Positions 44,034 to 52,442 of a stretch of DNA of 64,000 bases are shown here, in pieces. The notes below the pieces were generated by a model that ran no database searches, was not told where the DNA came from, and saw nothing but the letters and a program-made list of their open reading frames with translations. This DNA is from Ruminiclostridium sp. (lineage in GTDB: Bacteria > Bacillota > Clostridia > Oscillospirales > Ruminococcaceae). The stretch covers positions 1-64,000 of the forward strand of contig JAGAVH010000033.1 of NCBI GenBank assembly GCA_017942025.1, given 5' to 3'. The position numbers and the translations under genes were made by a program. Within the stretch, counting starts at the first letter, position 1; the number at the start of each line of letters is the position of its first letter.

Positions 44034-44977
44034 AGTTTAAGAAAATAAATTATTTTTCTCGTAAAAAAATGTCTATAGAGGATCTGATTTCTTACCATGC
44101 GGAACAACGGAAATTCAATTATGTATCCGGAAAACGATTGCGTGGCATAACTTTCAGGAAAAGGATATACCCGTTAATAAGATAAATTTTGAAAATCGAT
44201 CAATTGATTTCACGAGAAAAAATAGTCATTTTAAAAGATCTGCACACAAGGAATACTAGCATTGCTACTATTTATGCTTGTGCACACATTGGCGGCAATG
44301 ACATACAGAGAGCATTTCAAGTTATTAACGATCCATCTTATCTCATGTTAGGAGATCCTGGTATATTATATCGAATGCCTATATATTTAGGATTAAAATT
44401 AAACGGAGTAATCCCACTTGAAACTAATGATAAGACAGATAGAAAAATAGCATATGCAAGGGCTATTGAATTGTTAAATTCTGGGGGCAATCTGTTAATA
44501 TATCCAGAAGGTGCTTGGAACGTATCTCCTAATTTAATAATGATGAAAACGTTTACCGGAACTGTTCGTATGGCACAAGAAACTAATGCAGAAATTGTTC
44601 CGATTGCAATGGAACAATATGGAGATAAATTTATAATCAATATCGGGAAAAATTATCGTATTCCGCAAAATAGTTATAAAAACACCGATGAACTAAACCA
44701 GGAACTTCGCTGTATATTAGCAACGCTTAAATGGGATATAATGGAAAGTCAAGAACTTTCGCTTCGTGCAAACATTCCTAAAGATTATCTGGATGATTTT
44801 CAAACCGAAATAATAGGACGCTGTAATTTTGGTTATGGTTTTACGTTGGAGGATGCGTTAAAAGAAGCATTTCACGATAAGAATGTTACAAATAGTGAAG
44901 ATGTATTCGCCCATATGAATGCTCTCATACCAAATGGTGCAAATACATTCCTATATAACAAACGAAATCATTATTAA
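44030..44977 (+). pseudogene. Second PlsC-like acyltransferase, interrupted by in-frame TAA
   Basis: ATG 44030 has a GAAAGGAGG site and overlaps the previous stop by 4 bp. The frame reads 51 codons (ending R-I-Y-P-L-I-R), meets TAA at 44183-44185, then continues in the same frame to 44977. Similarity to the preceding paralogue spans the stop: R-T-K-I-Y-P-V there, R-K-R-I-Y-P-L here, followed by the H-x4-D motif C-A-H-I-G-G-N-D and Y-P-E-G-A-W-N. So an intact ancestral gene of about 315 codons acquired a nonsense mutation. A TTG at 44189 could restart translation and give a 262-residue protein that keeps both catalytic motifs. It is thus either a pseudogene or a re-initiated gene. A recent mutation or sequencing error is possible. 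Confidence 0.7.
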
Positions 44978-45067
44978 AGAACGTTGTTAATAAAACAACA
45001 AAAGTGTCTCGTAACGATACGAAACTCCTTTTTATCCTTAGTCTTAGTCGGGACTTTCTCCGTCTTT

Positions 45068-45167
45068 TCATGTACTATCTGCTGTATTTCAGCTTTGTGG
45101 CAAGCCACCTCTATATGCGTTTTTCGTCGTCTGACAGCGTGTAGACAAAGACCTTGTCTACATGCTA
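45068..45167 (+). repeat. Convergent-junction intergenic repeat, copy C (truncated)
   Basis: CATGTACTATCTG, GTGGC, ATGCGTTTTTCGTCGTCTGACAG and GTAGACAAAGACCTTGTCTAC follow in the order seen in the right half of copy B. The left half is missing or unrecognisable (44978-45067). It again lies between convergent genes. Confidence 0.65.
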
Positions 45168-45196
45168 AAAAAGCCGCTACTTTGTAGCGGCTTTTA
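45168..45196. terminator. Terminator right of repeat copy C
   Basis: A run of As, the stem GCCGCTAC/GTAGCGGC and TTTTAAT make a bidirectional terminator. Unlike copies B and D, no second copy is seen left of the element. The rest of the gap (45197-45308) holds a possible short coding remnant on minus. Confidence 0.75.
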
Positions 45197-45308
45197 ATAT
45201 TATTCTGTTATCCTTTTTGTTTATCTTATTTCATATTTAAGCTCGTTACCAATAGCAAACTGCTCTGCAGCAAAGCCCTTTTCACACATTATGAGGGATT
45301 GCTGAATC

Positions 45309-45998
45309 TTATCCTTTAACAACAAAAGTAGAAGCCGCTAAATCAAGCTGGCTTAAAACAAGCCTTTCCTTATCTGTACCTACCATAGAAACGGGGTATG
45401 TAACAGTAAACTGGGTATATGCGGGAGCGCCCGGGAACTTTACGCAGTAGGACGCATAACGGGTATCGTTGTCGTTGCCGTACTTCCAGTACATTTTATA
45501 AGAAAACAGTCCGCTGTTTATCTTGAAAAGCTCGCAGTTTTCGTCAACCGCACCATTATCCTCATACTTATCTATTATCTTCTCTATAGGACGGTCTGCG
45601 TCACCGATATAGAGCTTCGGAATGCTGTCATCCAACGTCATATCTGTATCAATAGGCATAAAGGGAGAATAAAGCGCACTGTAGGATATCTCCATAGCAC
45701 CTGCGTTGTATTCCTTGAAGCCGTCAGCTAAAACAAAGGAACACTTTATGTTGTTGCCCTTCAGATAAAGCTCAAACTCTACCTCTGCGCCGTTTACGTC
45801 AGAAGGTCTTACAAGATCAACAACCTCTACATTGTTCTGTCTTACAGAGGGTGATGACTTCTGCTGAGAGGAGCTTTTGCTGTTGTCGCCTGACAAAGCC
45901 CTGGACGCCTGCTTGATACCCTGATCCACCGCCTTGTTGACTACTTTTCTTGTGGCTGTTCTTGCCGCTGATTTTAAAAGACTATCAAAGAATCCCAT
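45309..45998 (-). CDS. Conserved hypothetical protein
   Basis: This 229-residue protein begins M-G-F-F-D-S-L-L-K-S-A-A-R-T-A, an amphipathic start rather than a signal peptide. A Ser/Gln-rich linker (about 38-55) follows, then a beta-rich domain starting V-E-V-V-D-L-V-R-P-S-D. ATG 45998 is chosen because GAAAGGA precedes it; 24 upstream codons are probably untranslated. I recognise no family. It is monocistronic, 90 bp from the rhodanese terminator. Confidence 0.65.
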   Translation of the reverse strand: MGFFDSLLKSAARTATRKVVNKAVDQGIKQASRALSGDNSKSSSQQKSSPSVRQNNVEVVDLVRPSDVNGAEVEFELYLKGNNIKCSFVLADGFKEYNAGAMEISYSALYSPFMPIDTDMTLDDSIPKLYIGDADRPIEKIIDKYEDNGAVDENCELFKINSGLFSYKMYWKYGNDNDTRYASYCVKFPGAPAYTQFTVTYPVSMVGTDKERLVLSQLDLAASTFVVKG

Positions 45999-46072
45999 TT
46001 TATATATTCCTTTCGTGTGTGAATTTTTAATCGCTGATATTATTATACATATATATTCATAATTTGTCAAAT

Positions 46073-46103
46073 AAAAAAGCAGGAGATTATCTCCTGCAAT
46101 TTT
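46073..46103 (-). terminator. Terminator after the rhodanese gene
   Basis: GCAGGAG/CTCCTGC stem flanked by A/T runs; on the minus strand it is followed by TTTTTTATTT. Confidence 0.85.
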
Positions 46104-46535
46104 TTATTTCACTGTACCATATGTCCAGCTGTTTATACCGCCGAATTCCATTACGTTGGTATAACCAAGCTCTGCGAGTATTTTTGATGCCGTCTTGCTT
46201 CTGTTGCCGCTACGGCAATAAACAAGGATAAGCTGATTTTTATCTTTAAGCTCTTTTTCAGCTCTCTGCTCAATTTCGGTATGAGGGATAAGGATAGCAT
46301 TTTCTATATGCTTTTCTTTAAATTCCTCTTCCGTTCTTACATCAAGGATTATATAATCCTTTTCGCTGTCCATAAGCTCTTTTGCTTTTATCTGGGTTAT
46401 CTGATAATACCCGTCAACATATCTTCCGCTTTCGCTTACGACAGAATTATTATCTGTGCAGGAGCAAAGCAGAATTACAGATAATACTGCAAGCAGCACC
46501 GATATTATTTCTTTTCTTGTGAACATTTTCCGCAT
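46104..46535 (-). CDS. Rhodanese-domain lipoprotein
   Basis: This 143-residue protein has a lipoprotein signal with lipobox V-I-L-L-C-S-C and a single rhodanese domain: L-D-V-R-T-E-E-E-F-K-E-K-H, active-site loop Y-C-R-S-G-N-R-S-K with catalytic Cys, and G-G-I-N-S-W. Rhodaneses move sulfane sulfur; an exported one may act on thiols or sulfur compounds outside the cell. ATG 46535 is chosen from the GGAGG 10 bp upstream. It overlaps the antiporter gene by 31 bp, so the two are coupled. Confidence 0.85.
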   Translation of the reverse strand: MRKMFTRKEIISVLLAVLSVILLCSCTDNNSVVSESGRYVDGYYQITQIKAKELMDSEKDYIILDVRTEEEFKEKHIENAILIPHTEIEQRAEKELKDKNQLILVYCRSGNRSKTASKILAELGYTNVMEFGGINSWTYGTVK

Positions 46536-47878
46536 CCTGTACACTCCTCCGTAACAAGCTGATGGGCGTCAAGGTGTTCTTCCATAGCTTCGAGAGAGAA
46601 CTTTTTGGGTTTAAGTCTGTGGGTGTGTGGTAATTCTTCGCTGTGATGCGCCTTGAAGGTCAGCTTCAGGAAAACAGGGCATAATATCGAAGTAATTATG
46701 ATAAGGAAGATGGTAGCTACAAGAGGATCGATACCTGCAAGCGCTCCGCTTTCATCATAATAGATGAGTCCCTTACCTGCCGCATAGACTGCCAGTGCAA
46801 CCTCGCCTCGTGCTATCATACCAAAGCCTGCCGCCAGACTTTCCTTGCCCTTATATTTGAAGGCTCTTGCGGTAAGCGAGCAGCCGAGTATCTTTCCTAT
46901 TATACCGATTGCCACAAACGCCAGAGCGAATACCAGTCCTGCCATATCAAAGCTGGAGAAGTCTGCGCTGATTCCTATATATGCAAAGAAAATGGGTGTA
47001 AATATCATATATCCGCTGACTACTACCTTACGGTCGAGGATGGGAGTTTCATCCATACCGCTGAGCATAAGACCTGCCATAAATGCACCTGTAATTGCGG
47101 CGATGCCGAACAGCTCTTCTGCGCAGAAGGCAAAGGTGAAGCACATAACAAGAGCGAAAATACCGGTTCTTCTCTTATGAGGATATATTCTTACGAGATT
47201 TTTCAGCAATATTCTCATAAGCAAGCCAACACCGATTGTAAAGACAAAGAAACCAAGTGCCTTTAAAAGTGTAATTCCCACGTTTCCGCCGCCGCTGATA
47301 CCTGTAACAACGCTGAGCGCAATGATGCCGAGCACATCATCTATGATTGCGGCACTTAAAATAACTGTTCCTATTCTCGTATTGAGCTTTCCCAGCTCTC
47401 TGAGTGTTTCAACCGTTATACCTACACTTGTAGCAGAAAGGATACAACCGACAAAAATAGCATTCATAAGCTTATCGGGATTTGTTATCTCTCCGATACC
47501 GCCCATAAACATAAGCGCACCAAAAGTACCTAAGGCAATAGGAACAATAACGCCAGCCGCCGCTATTGCCGTTGCCGCCGCACCGCTTTTCTTGAGCTCT
47601 CTGAAGTCTGTTTCAAGACCGCTTGAAAAGAGAATAAATACAACACCTATCTGTGAAAAGCTGTGCAGTACCTCTTTCTCAATCTCACCCGGGTTTATAA
47701 GTCCCTTGAAGCCGCCTAAATCCAGCTGTCCGAAAATAGCAGGACCTATCAATATACCTGCTATTATCATACCTACAACCTGAGGCAGACCTATTTTTCT
47801 TGTAAACATACCGAGCAGCTTTGTCATAAGAAGTATGACAGCACAGTCGTATAGTACAATCATTACATTAAATTCCAT
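46505..47878 (-). CDS. CPA2-type cation:proton antiporter with Cys-rich tail
   Basis: This 457-residue membrane protein has about 12-13 helices. Visible family features are L-P-Q-V-V-G-M-I-I-A-G-I-L-I-G-P, S-A-T-S-V-G-I-T-V-E-T-L-R-E-L-G and A-A-I-I-D-D-V-L-G-I, where the D-D pair is the ion site of NapA/Kef-like exchangers. It exchanges Na+ or K+ for protons. The C-terminus has a cytoplasmic tail ending E-C-T-G-C-G-K-C-S, a C-x2-C-x2-C cluster not usual in this family and encoded exactly where the rhodanese gene begins. ATG 47878 is supported by CGAGGGTGG; 18 upstream codons are dropped. The neighbour rhodanese hints at redox- or sulfide-linked control. Confidence 0.85.
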   Translation of the reverse strand: MEFNVMIVLYDCAVILLMTKLLGMFTRKIGLPQVVGMIIAGILIGPAIFGQLDLGGFKGLINPGEIEKEVLHSFSQIGVVFILFSSGLETDFRELKKSGAAATAIAAAGVIVPIALGTFGALMFMGGIGEITNPDKLMNAIFVGCILSATSVGITVETLRELGKLNTRIGTVILSAAIIDDVLGIIALSVVTGISGGGNVGITLLKALGFFVFTIGVGLLMRILLKNLVRIYPHKRRTGIFALVMCFTFAFCAEELFGIAAITGAFMAGLMLSGMDETPILDRKVVVSGYMIFTPIFFAYIGISADFSSFDMAGLVFALAFVAIGIIGKILGCSLTARAFKYKGKESLAAGFGMIARGEVALAVYAAGKGLIYYDESGALAGIDPLVATIFLIIITSILCPVFLKLTFKAHHSEELPHTHRLKPKKFSLEAMEEHLDAHQLVTEECTGCGKCSQEKK

Positions 47879-48080
47879 AAATTCCACCCTCGTATTACTT
47901 TTCTTATTTTCCGAATAGTAATGGTAACACATATTTAATCAGGATTCAAGCGGTTTTTTCTTAAAATCCCCGATATTTTATATTTTCGTGCAGGTGTACA
48001 ATTTAATCTGCAAAGTATAATATTTTTTGGCGGAATTTATGAGGCATAAAATCTGAAGCCGCTATATCAGAAACACGTAT

Positions 48081-48116
48081 AAGAGCCATATCCGATATAA
48101 AACGGATATGGCTCTT
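48081..48116 (-). terminator. Terminator of the flotillin operon
   Basis: A 14-bp stem AAGAGCCATATCCG/CGGATATGGCTCTT lies 20 bp after the flotillin stop. The gap 47879-48080 otherwise shows only AT-rich sequence, presumably with the antiporter promoter. Confidence 0.7.
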
Positions 48117-48135
48117 CATTTTAACTGTTTATTTA

Positions 48136-49515
48136 TTAACCGAGTGTATCAGGAGTGTCAATCTTTTCGCCTAAGAACTTAGGTAATTCCATACCTGCCT
48201 GGTTGAACATTTCTGCCATAGGAGGTACTGACTTCATCATACCGCTGATAAAATCTGCGGTAGCAGTCTTGCCGTCCTTGTTAGAACCGCCATCCCAGAC
48301 AGTAACCTTATCGATCTTGATATTCTTGATAGCTTCAACCTGGATACGCATAAGCTCTTCCATATTGTTTGCAAGGATAAGTCTGATAGCGCTGTCTGCG
48401 TCGCCGCCTGCGGCTGTAACCAGCTCTCTCATACCGTTTGCCTGCTTCATTAAGATTTCCTGAGCACCGAGCGCCTGAGCTTCCATCTTTGCATATAAAG
48501 CGTCAGCTTCACCCTTTGCGGTACGACGAGCAACTTCCGCCTGTGCTTCCGCTTCGATGACTGCCTGTTCCTTAGCAATGTTAGCCTTAACGATAACGTC
48601 AGCCTGCTGGGTTGCAGTTTCGAGCTGAGCACGGGTTTCTTCTGCCATTTTCTGGGCTATGTAAGCTTCTTCCTTAGCCTTAGCAGCCTGAACAGCTTCT
48701 GCGGCTGTAGCGATACGCATAGCTTCCGCTTCTTTTTCTCTTCTTAAAGCTTCTGACTGAGCAACTTCGATCTTGGATTCGTTTTCACCACGGATAGCAA
48801 GAGCGTTTGCAGCAGCAACCTGGATACGCTGGTCACGCTGTGCGTTAGCCTGACCGATTTCACCGTCTCTGTCCTGTTCAGCAACGGATTTCTTCGCGTC
48901 GTTGATAGCCTTAGCAGCGGCTTCCTTACCAAGAGCCTCAATATATCCGGATTCGTCGTTGATGTCGGTTACGTTTACGTTGATAAGTCTTAAACCAATC
49001 TTTTTAAGCTCGATTTCCACGTTGTTTGATACAGCGAGAAGGAACTTATCACGGTCGTTGTTGATTTCTTCGATTTCCATTGTAGCAACTACAAGACGGA
49101 GCTGACCGAATACGATATCCTTAGCAAGCTCCTGGATTTCGTTCATACGAAGACCTAAAAGTCTTTCAGCGGCGTTTTGCATTACACCGGGTTCTGTAGA
49201 GATACCTACTGTAAATCTTGAAGGTACGTCGATACGGATGTTCTGCTTTGAAAGCGCGTTCTTTAAGTCAACGTTGATTGACATAGGTGTAAGGTCCATA
49301 AACTGATAGGACTGGATGATAGGCATGATGAATGCCGCACCACCGTGGATACACTTAGCACTTCTTGCCTGACCGCTGGCGTCACTACCAACCTTACCGT
49401 AGATAACAAGTATCTTATCGGAAGGGCACTTGCGGTAGCGGGAAAGAATTCCCATGAATAATGCGAAGAGTATGATTACACCTACGCAAATTGCAACTAA
49501 AATTTCTGGTGCCAT
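48136..49515 (-). CDS. floT: Flotillin-like SPFH protein
   Basis: This 459-residue protein has an N-terminal membrane helix (about 5-25), the SPFH/band-7 domain (S-R-F-T-V-G-I-S-T-E-P and A-A-E-R-L-L-G-L-R), and a long Ala/Glu coiled coil with repeated E-A-E-A (about 200-340). The C-terminus is Gly/Met-rich. Flotillins oligomerise at the cytoplasmic membrane face and organise fluid membrane microdomains. The gene follows an NfeD-like partner by 27 bp, the usual arrangement in Firmicutes (compare yuaF-floT of Bacillus). Confidence 0.9.
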   Translation of the reverse strand: MAPEILVAICVGVIILFALFMGILSRYRKCPSDKILVIYGKVGSDASGQARSAKCIHGGAAFIMPIIQSYQFMDLTPMSINVDLKNALSKQNIRIDVPSRFTVGISTEPGVMQNAAERLLGLRMNEIQELAKDIVFGQLRLVVATMEIEEINNDRDKFLLAVSNNVEIELKKIGLRLINVNVTDINDESGYIEALGKEAAAKAINDAKKSVAEQDRDGEIGQANAQRDQRIQVAAANALAIRGENESKIEVAQSEALRREKEAEAMRIATAAEAVQAAKAKEEAYIAQKMAEETRAQLETATQQADVIVKANIAKEQAVIEAEAQAEVARRTAKGEADALYAKMEAQALGAQEILMKQANGMRELVTAAGGDADSAIRLILANNMEELMRIQVEAIKNIKIDKVTVWDGGSNKDGKTATADFISGMMKSVPPMAEMFNQAGMELPKFLGEKIDTPDTLG

Positions 49516-49542
49516 TTGTTATTTCCTCCTGAATAAAAAAGT

Positions 49543-50196
49543 TTAATCTTCTATTTCAACCACCACAACATCGCCTCTGACATCTATGATGCGTACAGCA
49601 GTGTTTGTGGGAATTGATTCGTCTTCATCTGTTATCGCAGAGAATTCGCTGAATAATTCTCCTACGGCAACATTTACTTTACCCTGGCCCTTGCCCTTTG
49701 CAGGAACGGGAATATATACGGTAGCCTTTGCACCTAAAAGGTTTCTGATATCAACAGTACCGTTCTGTGCAAGCTTTCCTGTAAGCTGAATTATCTTTGC
49801 TACGCCGACCATTGCGGCAAAGCCGAGTACGATCGAGATAAGTATCGCAATCGCTATATGTAAGCCAAGAACTGTGCATATAACGCCACTCCAGCCGAAT
49901 ACACAAAGGAAGGTCATAATTCCCTGTAATGTGAATATCTGCATTGCGCCCACATCATGAGCACAGCTACCATCCATCATTTCTGCATGAGATGCATCAG
50001 GAAGGTCGGTTATATCGCCATCCATACCGGAAAGACCGCTTGTATCGCTGGGGTTGAAATCAGCACCGCCTGAGCAGTCATCGCCCATACCCATCATAAT
50101 GAGGATTGTCTGTATAATTATAACCAACGTTGCAGGTATCGCTATGCAGTAAAAAATCTGAAGCACGATTCCTAAAGAATTCCACCATTCTAACAT
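49543..50196 (-). CDS. NfeD-like membrane protein (flotillin partner)
   Basis: This 217-residue protein has an N-terminal helix (about 10-35) and an external or loop region rich in Asp/Ser with C-S-G-G and S-C-A-H. Three helices follow (about 85-140), then a C-terminal OB-fold NfeD domain (about 150-217) from G-T-V-D-I-R-N-L-L-G-A-K-A-T-V to V-V-V-V-E-I-E-D. The NfeD OB domain is typical of proteins encoded beside SPFH genes, which they help to assemble. It is the middle gene of a likely three-gene operon with the lipoprotein and flotillin. Confidence 0.85.
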   Translation of the reverse strand: MLEWWNSLGIVLQIFYCIAIPATLVIIIQTILIMMGMGDDCSGGADFNPSDTSGLSGMDGDITDLPDASHAEMMDGSCAHDVGAMQIFTLQGIMTFLCVFGWSGVICTVLGLHIAIAILISIVLGFAAMVGVAKIIQLTGKLAQNGTVDIRNLLGAKATVYIPVPAKGKGQGKVNVAVGELFSEFSAITDEDESIPTNTAVRIIDVRGDVVVVEIED

Positions 50197-50226
50197 AATA
50201 TTTTCCCTTTCTTGATTTAATCAATT

Positions 50227-50838
50227 TTATCTTGCGTAATAGCCCAGAGTCAGCAGGATGAGGAAGTTTTCATCATCAAACCTCCAGCTCTTGTTGGTAT
50301 ATCTGAACTTAATCTCGAATTTAAAGGGTACCGACTTTAAATCCTCCTGTCCGATAACCGACTCGATATAATCCATCTGACCATCAAAATTATCCTTCAG
50401 CTCACTGTTTACCTTATATTCTATGGTCTTATTGAGCTTTTCAAGGTTTACCGATGTAAAAATACCCGATACGGTAGCAACTCTGTTCTGTTCGTCTACC
50501 GATTCTTCAATTCTGTCAAAGGTTACATATTCTTTAAACAGCTTGTGGAGTATCTCAGAGTATCGCTGTGTCCACTCCATCTGAAACTCTGTATCGGTTT
50601 CAGAAAAATATCTTTCTACACTATAGGCTGAAAATGTTCTGCAATAGCTTGCCGCCTCTGTATATTCTTCATCCTCAATAAGGTCCATCACCTTATAGAA
50701 GATGTCCTTTGGAGAGAGCTTTTCTTCTACCACTTCTTCTTTGTTGCACCCGCTCATCATCATAACTGATAGCACAAGCGATATGCAAAGCAGAATGCCT
50801 GTTATTTTTTTTATAATAGTCAATTTATTTCCCTTCAT
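50227..50838 (-). CDS. Lipoprotein, unknown
   Basis: This 203-residue protein has a signal peptide with lipobox M-M-M-S-G-C, then an alpha/beta domain (K-D-I-F-Y-K-V-M-D-L-I-E-D-E-E-Y) resembling small DUF4878/NTF2-like stress lipoproteins in outline, though the match is not certain. It is the first gene of the NfeD-flotillin operon, 30 bp upstream of the NfeD gene, with a consensus promoter. Confidence 0.7.
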   Translation of the reverse strand: MKGNKLTIIKKITGILLCISLVLSVMMMSGCNKEEVVEEKLSPKDIFYKVMDLIEDEEYTEAASYCRTFSAYSVERYFSETDTEFQMEWTQRYSEILHKLFKEYVTFDRIEESVDEQNRVATVSGIFTSVNLEKLNKTIEYKVNSELKDNFDGQMDYIESVIGQEDLKSVPFKFEIKFRYTNKSWRFDDENFLILLTLGYYAR

Positions 50839-50855
50839 CGTTTTATTTTACGATT

Positions 50856-50902
50856 GTAAATTTAATTTACCTTAATTATACCACTTTTGAGCAAAATGTC
50901 AA
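50856..50902 (-). promoter_or_regulatory. Promoter of the lipoprotein-NfeD-flotillin operon with palindrome at the start site
   Basis: TTGACA (50897-50902), 16 bp and TATAAT (50875-50880) on minus. A palindrome GTAAATT-T-AATTTAC (50856-50870) covers the expected transcription start and is a candidate operator. The 306-bp divergent gap also holds 51022-51115. Confidence 0.65.
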
Positions 50903-51021
50903 TAGGTTACGACCTAAAAATACAAATTCGTCATAATACACAAAACCGGCTCCACAATTTGTGCAAAAGGTAGAAAACCATTGTTTTTCAGGCATTTATC
51001 AGCTTTTTTTCGAAAAACATC

Positions 51022-51115
51022 TTGATTTTTATTCTGGTTTCTGTTACACTAAAACAAAAGAAGGTAATTATTATTTACCAGCGTGTAATTTGTCTTAACG
51101 GAATTATAATTTACC
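51022..51115 (+). promoter_or_regulatory. Promoter and operator-like palindromes of the XRE regulator gene
   Basis: TTGATT (51022-51027), 17 bp and TACACT (51045-51050) are followed by GGTAATTATTATTTACC (51063-51079) and the related GGAATTATAATTTACC (51099-51114). These resemble the palindrome at 50856-50870, suggesting that the XRE protein controls its own gene and the divergent operon. Confidence 0.5.
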
Positions 51116-51144
51116 ATATTGAATAAACAGAAAGGATGAGTTGT

Positions 51145-51666
51145 ATGAATTCACAGGAACTCGGAAAAAGAATAAAAGAAGCAAGAATAGCCCGTAAAAT
51201 GACTCAGTCTGAACTTGTGGGTGACTTCATAACAAGAAATATGCTCAGCCGTATAGAAAGCGGCAACGCCTGCCCCTCAGTAAAGACACTTGAATATCTT
51301 GCAAACCGCCTGGAGCTTCCACCGGGAAGTCTTATGGACAATATCAGTGATGATATTCCGGTATCAGAAAGCAAGGATTCCGAGCTTTTACTTATATGTA
51401 AAAAGCATTTCAAAGAAAAGGCGTACAGTGACGCCGCAGAAAGTGCAAAACAGCTTATCGACAGTGATTTCTCTGACGAAGGGGCAGCAATACTCGCAAA
51501 ATGCTTTATGAATATGGCAAAATCCGCCGCAGACGCCGAAAATTATCCACAGGCGGTTAAATACGCAAAATCCGCTATGGAATTTTCAGATGACGGAATA
51601 TACAAATCGAGAGAAATAAGTATGGAAGCTATGCTTCTTTTAAAGGAGCTTGCAGATAAAAACTGA
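51145..51666 (+). CDS. XRE-family regulator with helical C-terminal domain
   Basis: This 173-residue protein has an N-terminal helix-turn-helix of the Cro/CI type (L-G-K-R-I-K-E-A-R-I-A-R-K-M-T-Q to N-M-L-S-R-I-E-S-G) and a C-terminal TPR-like helical region (about 75-170). ATG 51145 is used rather than ATG 51136 because the AAAGGA site touches the latter. It faces the flotillin operon divergently and leads a probable two-gene unit with the membrane protein 18 bp downstream, which it may sense with or regulate. Confidence 0.8.
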   Translation: MNSQELGKRIKEARIARKMTQSELVGDFITRNMLSRIESGNACPSVKTLEYLANRLELPPGSLMDNISDDIPVSESKDSELLLICKKHFKEKAYSDAAESAKQLIDSDFSDEGAAILAKCFMNMAKSAADAENYPQAVKYAKSAMEFSDDGIYKSREISMEAMLLLKELADKN

Positions 51667-51684
51667 TCAGGGGAAGGATAAATT

Positions 51685-52380
51685 ATGTCAAAAACAGCAA
51701 AACTCGTTTCTAATATTGTTGTAATATCCGTTGCATCAATTATTACCACCGCACTTGTGTTTTTCAGATATGACCTCGGCACCTTCTATCATATATTAAA
51801 CGGTATTCTTTTAGCGATAATGATATTCGTTACCGCTCTTGCGGTCACAAAGGACAGCTCAATACCTGAAATTCTGCGCAGCGACCGCGTAAAAGGTTCG
51901 GGAATTACAAAAAACATCCCCTTTGCCAGATTTTTTATAGCAGTTGCCGTATATGTTTTATTCGATGTATGCTCAGTAGTGATTACGCCGCCCTTATCAT
52001 CGATTGCGGCCACAGGCGATATCACCGCTTTAATGCTTTTATCAGCCGCTTACGAAACGTTAAAATGGTATGCCGTATTCCTGATACTTTCTGTCAGAGT
52101 CGCTAAGCCTGTAAACATAATCGGTATGATAATCGCTTTCATTTTGCCATATATAATTATTGTTGCACAGTCAGCCCTCGAATTACATAACTATCATATA
52201 ATCGTCAATAACGGCGGCGGACTTATAACAACCATGAATGCGTTCATTTTCCAGAAGTATTCACAGAATAGCGTTGTTTCTATGCTGTTCCAGTTCGGAT
52301 TTACAGCAGTTACACCGATTATATATGTGATAATCGGTCATCTTATGAGAAAAAAGAAAACTGAGAAAAAAACTTTTTGA
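51685..52380 (+). CDS. Integral membrane protein, unknown
   Basis: This 231-residue protein has about six hydrophobic helices and a Lys-rich C-terminus. The central part A-Y-E-T-L-K-W-Y-A-V-F-L-I-L-S resembles YhfC/CAAX-protease-like membrane folds only loosely, and I see no catalytic motif. It lies 18 bp after the XRE gene. A bidirectional terminator follows 32 bp after its stop. Confidence 0.65.
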   Translation: MSKTAKLVSNIVVISVASIITTALVFFRYDLGTFYHILNGILLAIMIFVTALAVTKDSSIPEILRSDRVKGSGITKNIPFARFFIAVAVYVLFDVCSVVITPPLSSIAATGDITALMLLSAAYETLKWYAVFLILSVRVAKPVNIIGMIIAFILPYIIIVAQSALELHNYHIIVNNGGGLITTMNAFIFQKYSQNSVVSMLFQFGFTAVTPIIYVIIGHLMRKKKTEKKTF

Positions 52381-52411
52381 TAATTCGCCATCGCAGAAAT
52401 CACGATAAAAT

Positions 52412-52442
52412 TCAAGACCACCGGCTATCCCGGTGGTCTTGT
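52412..52442. terminator. Terminator left of element D (31-bp repeat, copy 1)
   Basis: CAAGACCACCGG/CCGGTGGTCTTG stem with loop CTATC. The 31-bp sequence including the loop is identical and in the same orientation at 52778-52808. Confidence 0.8.

Noticed and set aside
42641-44977. Integrative element inserted in tRNA-Arg
   Set aside because: No integrase gene and no second copy of the tRNA 3' end are visible in the window. The AT-rich acyltransferases only hint at foreign origin.
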